A stretch of DNA of 64,000 nt from Peptococcaceae bacterium BICA1-8 (lineage in GTDB: Bacteria; Bacillota; Peptococcia; Peptococcales; BICA1-8): NCBI GenBank assembly GCA_000802045.1, contig JUEF01000014.1, forward strand, positions 1 to 64,000, written 5' to 3'. Every line of letters begins with the position of its first letter. Positions within the stretch are counted from its first letter, which is position 1. The translations under genes were made by a program, and so were the position numbers. Below are positions 60,059 through 64,000 of the stretch, in pieces. A model generated the notes under the pieces. That model was not told the origin of the DNA. It was given only the letters and a program-made list of their open reading frames with translations, and did not search any database.

Positions 60059-61054
60059 TTGAGTATAGAGAAAAAAGTTCTTATTACAGATAAGATTTCA
60101 GACAAAACGAAGAAATTCAGTCGCCAATATATAACACCAGAGGCTAATGTTATTTTCTGTGACAATGCAGAAGATTTAAAAGAACATATTGCATCTGCCG
60201 ATGTATTAATTACTTCGACTAAAGGTATATCTAAAGAGCTAATCGATAAGGCGGGAAAATGTATTTATATCCAGAAATATGGTGTAGGAGTTAATAACAT
60301 TGCTATTCCAGAGGCCACCGAACGCGGTATTCCTGTGGGTAACGTGGGAGGATTAAATGCCCGCTCAGTGGCTGAGTATGCAGTGATGATGATGTTGTCT
60401 GTTTTCAAACATATAACAACGGCTCATAACAAACTAGTTAATGAAGGATTGTGGCTAAAAACAGTGTTAAGAGACGATTGTTACGAGCTTTCCCACAAAA
60501 AAGTAGGATTGGTTGGTTTGGGAAATATTGGACGTGAAGTAGTGAAATTATTAAAGGGTTTTGAATGTGAAGTTGTTTATTATGATATTTTCCGTTTATC
60601 AGAGCAGCAAGAGAAAGAGCTGGGGGTTACTTACATTGAACTTGATGACTTAATAAAAGAAGCTGACGTAGTAACTCTTCATGTTCCTCTAACGGAGGAA
60701 ACTCGTTATATAATTAATCATGAGCGATTAAAGGCTATGAAATCAACTGCTATTCTTATTAATACCAGTCGCGGTGGGCTTGTTGATGAGAATGCGTTGA
60801 TGAGCGTTTTAGATTCGGGGCATTTGCTGGGAGCAGGGATAGATGTTTATGAATCTGAACCGATCGATCAAAATCATCCCCTAACAAAGGTTGAAAGGGT
60901 TATATTAAGTCCCCATAATGGGGGCGGAACTAATGAGGCCATCGAAGCAGTTGTTCGAGAAGCTTGTGTTAATATAAACTCAATGCTCCTAAAGGGAGTA
61001 ATTGCTAATGAAAAGAACATTGTGAATTTAAAGAATTTAAAACGTATTAATTGA
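60059..61054 (+). CDS. D-2-hydroxyacid dehydrogenase (3-phosphoglycerate-dehydrogenase-like)
   Basis: This 331-residue NAD-dependent enzyme has the substrate domain (about 1-105 and 300-331), the NAD motif GLGNIGREVVKLL near 155, catalytic Arg in INTSRGGLVDE near 238, Glu in DVYESEP near 265 and His in LSPHNGGGTNE near 288. It reduces a 2-oxo acid to the D-hydroxy acid or the reverse. SerA relatives are known to reduce 2-oxoglutarate to 2-hydroxyglutarate, which would suit the mutase hypothesis. TTG at 60059 lies nine bases after GAGGAGG. An upstream TTG at 60041 would include that site. Confidence 0.86.
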   Translation: MSIEKKVLITDKISDKTKKFSRQYITPEANVIFCDNAEDLKEHIASADVLITSTKGISKELIDKAGKCIYIQKYGVGVNNIAIPEATERGIPVGNVGGLNARSVAEYAVMMMLSVFKHITTAHNKLVNEGLWLKTVLRDDCYELSHKKVGLVGLGNIGREVVKLLKGFECEVVYYDIFRLSEQQEKELGVTYIELDDLIKEADVVTLHVPLTEETRYIINHERLKAMKSTAILINTSRGGLVDENALMSVLDSGHLLGAGIDVYESEPIDQNHPLTKVERVILSPHNGGGTNEAIEAVVREACVNINSMLLKGVIANEKNIVNLKNLKRIN

Positions 61055-61078
61055 TATTAAGTTATTGAGCTCTAATCG

Positions 61079-61117
61079 AAATACCTCTTCTGCAAGAACA
61101 TGTAGGAGGGGTATTTT
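61079..61117 (+). terminator. terminator of the 42.6-61 kb cluster
   Basis: AAATACC near 61079 pairs with GGGTATTT near 61111-61117 with a TC/GA extension, followed on the plus strand by TAAAAAAAA rather than T. The loop is large, so this is a weak call. Confidence 0.45.
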
Positions 61118-61257
61118 AAAAAAAACTTCTATATATAAGTAGGGATGGATACATGTACATCTGCTTTTAAAGGAAAGAGGGAGAAACTCAGAGCTTGGTC
61201 ATCAGGCTGAGGTTCTTAATGCTACTAAGACCGAATTTGACATTTATTATAAATCAA

Positions 61258-61285
61258 GGCCTCCCAAGCGATGGGAGACCTTTTT
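61258..61285. terminator. bidirectional terminator downstream of degV
   Basis: GGCCTCCCA at 61258-61266 pairs with TGGGAGACC at 61272-61280, followed on the plus strand by TTTTT. It lies 11 bases beyond the degV stop codon between convergent units. A related hairpin string is found at the right end of the MITE-like element at 42.35 kb. Confidence 0.75.
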
Positions 61286-61295
61286 GCGTGCTATG

Positions 61296-62132
61296 TTAAA
61301 ATGCAAAACCTATAGAGCCAAATCCTCCATGTGTACCCATCACTGGTCCTAGTTCACCAATGTTAATTTCTTGGGGATTGAATAACTCCCGTATTTTATG
61401 CTCTAAAAAGTTAATTTCATCCAAAGGTGCTTTGGCATGGAGAATTACAAATTTAGAGTTAGTAAGATCTTTGTGGGTTTGTGCAAAAAGCTCCAGAACC
61501 CTTTTAAGCTGACGTTTTCTGCCCCTAACATTATCAACTACATTTAAAGTGCCATCAGGAAATATATTTAGAATAGGTTTAATATTTAAGATATTAGCGA
61601 TAGTTCCTTTCCAGTTAGAGATCCGTCCACCTTTAATAACATTATCTAACTTATCAATTGCTATAAAAATATTCATTGTATGTCTATAAGCTAATAGCTC
61701 ATTTTTTAATTCCCCAAAAGTAAGACCCTGTTTAACTAATTCTACAGCCTTCATAACCTGTAACCCTGTGCCCATGCTAATCGATAAAGAATCAATTACC
61801 TCTATCTGATAGTCAGGCAGACTTTCTTTGGCAAGCATGGCACTTTGATATGTTCCACTAGTAGCCGAAGAGATCGTAATGCATAAAATTTGCTTTTGTG
61901 GACCAATCCTTTGAAAAACTTCTTTGAATTTCTGAGGTGAAGGCAAGGATGTTTTCGGCAGACTTTGGGAGTAAGCCATTTTTTCATAGAATAATTTATT
62001 ATCTATCGTTACTCCATCAAAAAAATCCTCTTCCCCAATTTGGATAGTTAAAGGGACAACCTCAATTTTGTGCTTTTTTGTATATTCTTTTGGTAGATCA
62101 GCGGCACTATCAGTTACCAATGCAATGCTCAT
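61296..62132 (-). CDS. degV: DegV family fatty-acid-binding protein
   Basis: This 278-residue two-domain EDD/DegV-fold protein begins MSIALVTDSAADLP and has the lipid-contact region SLPKTSLPSPQKF near 54, the CITISSATSGTYQSA loop near 80 and the C-terminal GTHGGFGSIGFAF. DegV/FakB proteins carry fatty acids for the kinase FakA. It is a single gene with GGGGGTATG upstream. Its last 30 bases and the flank are repeated at 11.0 and 42.4 kb. Confidence 0.92.
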   Translation of the reverse strand: MSIALVTDSAADLPKEYTKKHKIEVVPLTIQIGEEDFFDGVTIDNKLFYEKMAYSQSLPKTSLPSPQKFKEVFQRIGPQKQILCITISSATSGTYQSAMLAKESLPDYQIEVIDSLSISMGTGLQVMKAVELVKQGLTFGELKNELLAYRHTMNIFIAIDKLDNVIKGGRISNWKGTIANILNIKPILNIFPDGTLNVVDNVRGRKRQLKRVLELFAQTHKDLTNSKFVILHAKAPLDEINFLEHKIRELFNPQEINIGELGPVMGTHGGFGSIGFAF

Positions 62133-62387
62133 AACATACCCCCAAAGATCAAAGTATCTACATTATAAGGGCTACATGAAAATTCGACAACATTCTTCTT
62201 TTAGATGGTTTCAAGATACTCATGTTTTTTATCCCCTTTTGATTATTTATTTAAGGCTTCAACAGAATGAATATTTCATTTATTTTTTATTCATCAAGCA
62301 GGTAAAGTGGAGAATTTTACAGAAAAAGTATCCTATGATTAACATATATTTGCTTTTATATCAAAATTATCTAAGGAGGTTTAGCAA

Positions 62388-62591
62388 ATGGGTCTAATAA
62401 AAATAAGGGAAGAACGCTGTAAGGGATGTACTTTATGTATTAATGCTTGTCCGAAAAAAATAATAGCATTAGCTCCCTATGTGAATAGCAAAGGCTATAA
62501 TCCTGCTACCTTAACTGATGAAAAAGCATGCACAGGCTGTGGATTTTGTTATGCATTCTGTCCTGATATTTGTATAGAGGTTTATCGATAA
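62388..62591 (+). CDS. 2-oxoacid:ferredoxin oxidoreductase ferredoxin subunit (KorD/VorD)
   Basis: This 67-residue small ferredoxin has two 4Fe-4S motifs, CKGCTLCINACPKK and CTGCGFCYAFCPD. It is the delta-type subunit at the head of a kor/vor-like operon and passes electrons from the TPP enzyme to free ferredoxin. AAGGAGG precedes the ATG, and the alpha subunit gene begins 12 bases after its stop. Confidence 0.9.
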   Translation: MGLIKIREERCKGCTLCINACPKKIIALAPYVNSKGYNPATLTDEKACTGCGFCYAFCPDICIEVYR

Positions 62592-62603
62592 GGAGGAATT
62601 AAA

Positions 62604-63662
62604 TTGACTACAAAGGTTTTAATGAAAGGCAGCGAAGCAATTGCAGAGGCTGCAATTTTGAGTGGATGCCGCTATTTTTTTGGCTATCCGATTACACCCC
62701 AGAATGAAATTCCTGAATATTTAGCAAAACACTTACCTAAAGTAGGAGGAACGTTTTTACAAGCGGAAAGTGAAATTTCTGCAATATATATGGTGTTAGG
62801 GGGAGCGGCTGCCGGTGCTAGAGTAATGACTTCATCATCAAGCCCCGGGATTAGTCTTAAACAAGAAGGAATTTCCTATATGGCTGGTGCGGAAACACCG
62901 TGTGTTATAGTCAATATTATGCGTGGAGGCCCTGGTTTGGGTGCCATCCAAGGTGCTCAACCCGATTACTGGCAGGCAACTAGGGGTGGGGGGCATGGTG
63001 ATTATCGCTTACTCGTACTAGCTCCTGCTACTGTTCAAGAGGCTGTTGATTTAACTTATCAGGCTTTTGATCTTGCTGATAAATACCGTAATCCCGTAAT
63101 GATATTAGGTGACGGTATCTTAGCTCAAATTATGGAACCTGTAGAGCTCCCAGAAGCGAATAATCAATTGCCCGATAAAGCCTGGGCGGTAGGTAAAAAT
63201 GAAAATAGACCAAGGAATATAGTAAGTTCTTCATATCCAAAAGTGGATGAGCTGGAAAAAGTAAGCATCCGCCTACATGAGAGGTATGCTCAAATTAAGA
63301 AAAATGAAGTTCGTTGGGATTCATATCTTACAGATGATGCTGAATATGTTATTGCCTCCTATGGCTCTGCTGCTAGAATTGCTAAAGCGGCTATCAAAAT
63401 GGCTCGAGCTGAAGGTATCAAGGTTGGACTCATACGACCTATTAGTGTTTGGCCATTTCCAACTGAACCATTTCAAAATATTGTTCCACAAACGAAATTT
63501 TTCCTTTCATTTGAAATGTGTACTGGTCAAATGATTGATGATGTAAGATTGGCTATCGGTAATGAAAGGCCCGTTTATCACTATGGCCGGCTAGGTGGGG
63601 TTATCCCATTACCTGAGGAATTATTAGCCAAAATTAAAGAGCTTGTAAAGGAGGCGAAATAG
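62604..63662 (+). CDS. 2-oxoacid:ferredoxin oxidoreductase alpha subunit (KorA/VorB)
   Basis: This 352-residue subunit begins LMKGSEAIAEAAILSGCRYFFGYPITPQNEIPEY, the usual start of 2-oxoglutarate or branched-chain 2-oxoacid:ferredoxin oxidoreductases. It has GPGLGAIQGAQPDYWQATRGGGHG near 113-135 and a C-terminal transketolase-C-like domain (about 245-345). It makes an acyl-CoA, CO2 and reduced ferredoxin from a 2-oxo acid, together with the ferredoxin subunit and the following beta subunit. I cannot separate KorA from VorB by eye. Confidence 0.9.
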   Translation: MTTKVLMKGSEAIAEAAILSGCRYFFGYPITPQNEIPEYLAKHLPKVGGTFLQAESEISAIYMVLGGAAAGARVMTSSSSPGISLKQEGISYMAGAETPCVIVNIMRGGPGLGAIQGAQPDYWQATRGGGHGDYRLLVLAPATVQEAVDLTYQAFDLADKYRNPVMILGDGILAQIMEPVELPEANNQLPDKAWAVGKNENRPRNIVSSSYPKVDELEKVSIRLHERYAQIKKNEVRWDSYLTDDAEYVIASYGSAARIAKAAIKMARAEGIKVGLIRPISVWPFPTEPFQNIVPQTKFFLSFEMCTGQMIDDVRLAIGNERPVYHYGRLGGVIPLPEELLAKIKELVKEAK

Positions 63663-64000
63663 GTGGATAAAGTATCTTCTTTTCCAAAAACTCTTGTGGA
63701 TGTACCCATGCATTATTGTCCTGGGTGTACCCATGGTATTATTCACCGCTTGGTAGCTGAAGTTATTGAAGAAATGGAAATTGCCTTTAAAACAGTGGGC
63801 ATAGCCTCGGTGGGTTGCTCTTGTTTTTGTTATGATTATTTTAATTTTGATGTGGTTGCCAGTGCCCATGGCAGGGCTCCGGCCACAGCCACTGGGGTTA
63901 AAAGGGTTCATCCTGAGTGCTTAGTATTCACCTATCAAGGGGATGGAGATTTAGCAGCCATTGGTACTGCGGAAATAATCCATGCTGCTGTACGGGGTGA
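63663..64000 (+). CDS. 2-oxoacid:ferredoxin oxidoreductase beta subunit (KorB/VorA), partial
   Basis: A GTG-started gene opens directly after the alpha subunit stop codon and runs off the window end, giving 112 residues so far. It contains [18 protein letters not shown], the Cys-rich TPP-subunit start, [10 protein letters not shown], and the TPP-binding [12 protein letters not shown]. An AAGGAGG site sits at the end of the alpha gene. A gamma subunit probably follows outside the window. Confidence 0.9.
   Translation, partial: MDKVSSFPKTLVDVPMHYCPGCTHGIIHRLVAEVIEEMEIAFKTVGIASVGCSCFCYDYFNFDVVASAHGRAPATATGVKRVHPECLVFTYQGDGDLAAIGTAEIIHAAVRG

Noticed and set aside
62068..62397. 109-codon plus-strand frame overlapping the degV start
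   Set aside because: It overlaps the DegV N-terminus and the ferredoxin leader, lacks a ribosome site and encodes a low-complexity aromatic-rich sequence.
1..64000. CRISPR arrays, tRNA and rRNA genes, prophage genes, intact insertion sequences
   Set aside because: I found no regularly spaced repeats, no tRNA-like or rRNA-like sequence, no phage structural genes and no complete transposase. Only remnants and MITE-like debris are present.

Overview
The window comes from a low-GC, strictly anaerobic Gram-positive bacterium, most likely a Clostridia/Peptococcaceae-type fermenter or syntroph. Supporting signs are strong AGGAGG ribosome sites, many TTG starts, oxygen-sensitive enzymes (aldehyde:ferredoxin oxidoreductase, class I Fe-S hydratases, a B12 mutase, 2-oxoacid:ferredoxin oxidoreductase) and heavy use of sigma-54 promoters. 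It carries no rRNA, tRNA, CRISPR array or prophage that I can see. It is a string of catabolic modules for small carboxylic acids, each with its own regulator and its own TTT, TRAP, SSS or MFS transporter.

Layout: (1) 0.4-9 kb: a PrpR-type sigma-54 activator, then a perfect -24/-12 promoter driving a cyclase-family hydrolase, a tripartite tricarboxylate transporter (TctCBA), a cupin, an SDR dehydrogenase and an MFS carrier. (2) 9-14.5 kb: accessory genes, namely a decayed AlbA/RecG-like fragment, a GC-richer Phd/RelE toxin-antitoxin pair, DUF3786, a C_GCAxxG_C_C protein, a three-domain FN3 protein and a lipoprotein. (3) 14.5-23.7 kb: a two-component system with a periplasmic-binding-protein sensor and an NtrC-like regulator. 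It is followed by paired palindromic sites, a sigma-54 promoter, a TAXI-TRAP transporter, an opine dehydrogenase and an ornithine-cyclodeaminase-family enzyme, which looks like an opine-type amino acid conjugate pathway. (4) 24.3-33.7 kb, minus strand: a second PrpR-type activator and sigma-54 promoter driving an SSS symporter, HMG-CoA-lyase-type enzyme, CaiB CoA-transferase, MFS, VOC/epimerase-like protein and an aconitase-type LeuCD pair. (5) 34.4-40.8 kb: a tungsten/molybdenum AOR, polyferredoxin, MoaD-like protein and a second TAXI-TRAP transporter. (6) 41-42 kb: glutaredoxin-like protein and a ferredoxin:thioredoxin reductase-rubredoxin fusion. (7) 42.6-61 kb: a GntR-controlled cluster with a complete glutamate-mutase-type B12 enzyme (S, L, E), two different class I hydratases, a malate/lactate-type dehydrogenase, a CitE-type lyase, a CaiB CoA-transferase, a LUD protein, two HpcH/HpaI aldolases, a second TctCBA, an MFS carrier and a 2-hydroxyacid dehydrogenase. 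(8) 61.3-64 kb: DegV and the start of a kor/vor 2-oxoacid:ferredoxin oxidoreductase operon.

The most exciting region is the 42.6-52.9 kb cluster. It resembles the methylaspartate pathway of glutamate fermentation, but no methylaspartate ammonia-lyase is visible. The mutase E chain keeps the three arginines that hold the carboxylates but has lost the glutamate and one tyrosine that contact the substrate amino-acid end. With two hydratases, a CoA-transferase and a CitE lyase beside it, the simplest reading is a nitrogen-free version: 2-hydroxyglutarate to 3-methylmalate to mesaconate to citramalate to citramalyl-CoA to acetyl-CoA plus pyruvate. This is inference and needs biochemistry.

Intergenic regions hold several dispersed repeats: a 187-bp repeat with a built-in terminator (two copies), degV-3'-end fragments (three copies including the real gene), a 259-bp MITE-like element, a 54-bp perfect REP-like palindrome beside a decayed REP-associated transposase, and hairpins between every binding-protein gene and its permease genes.
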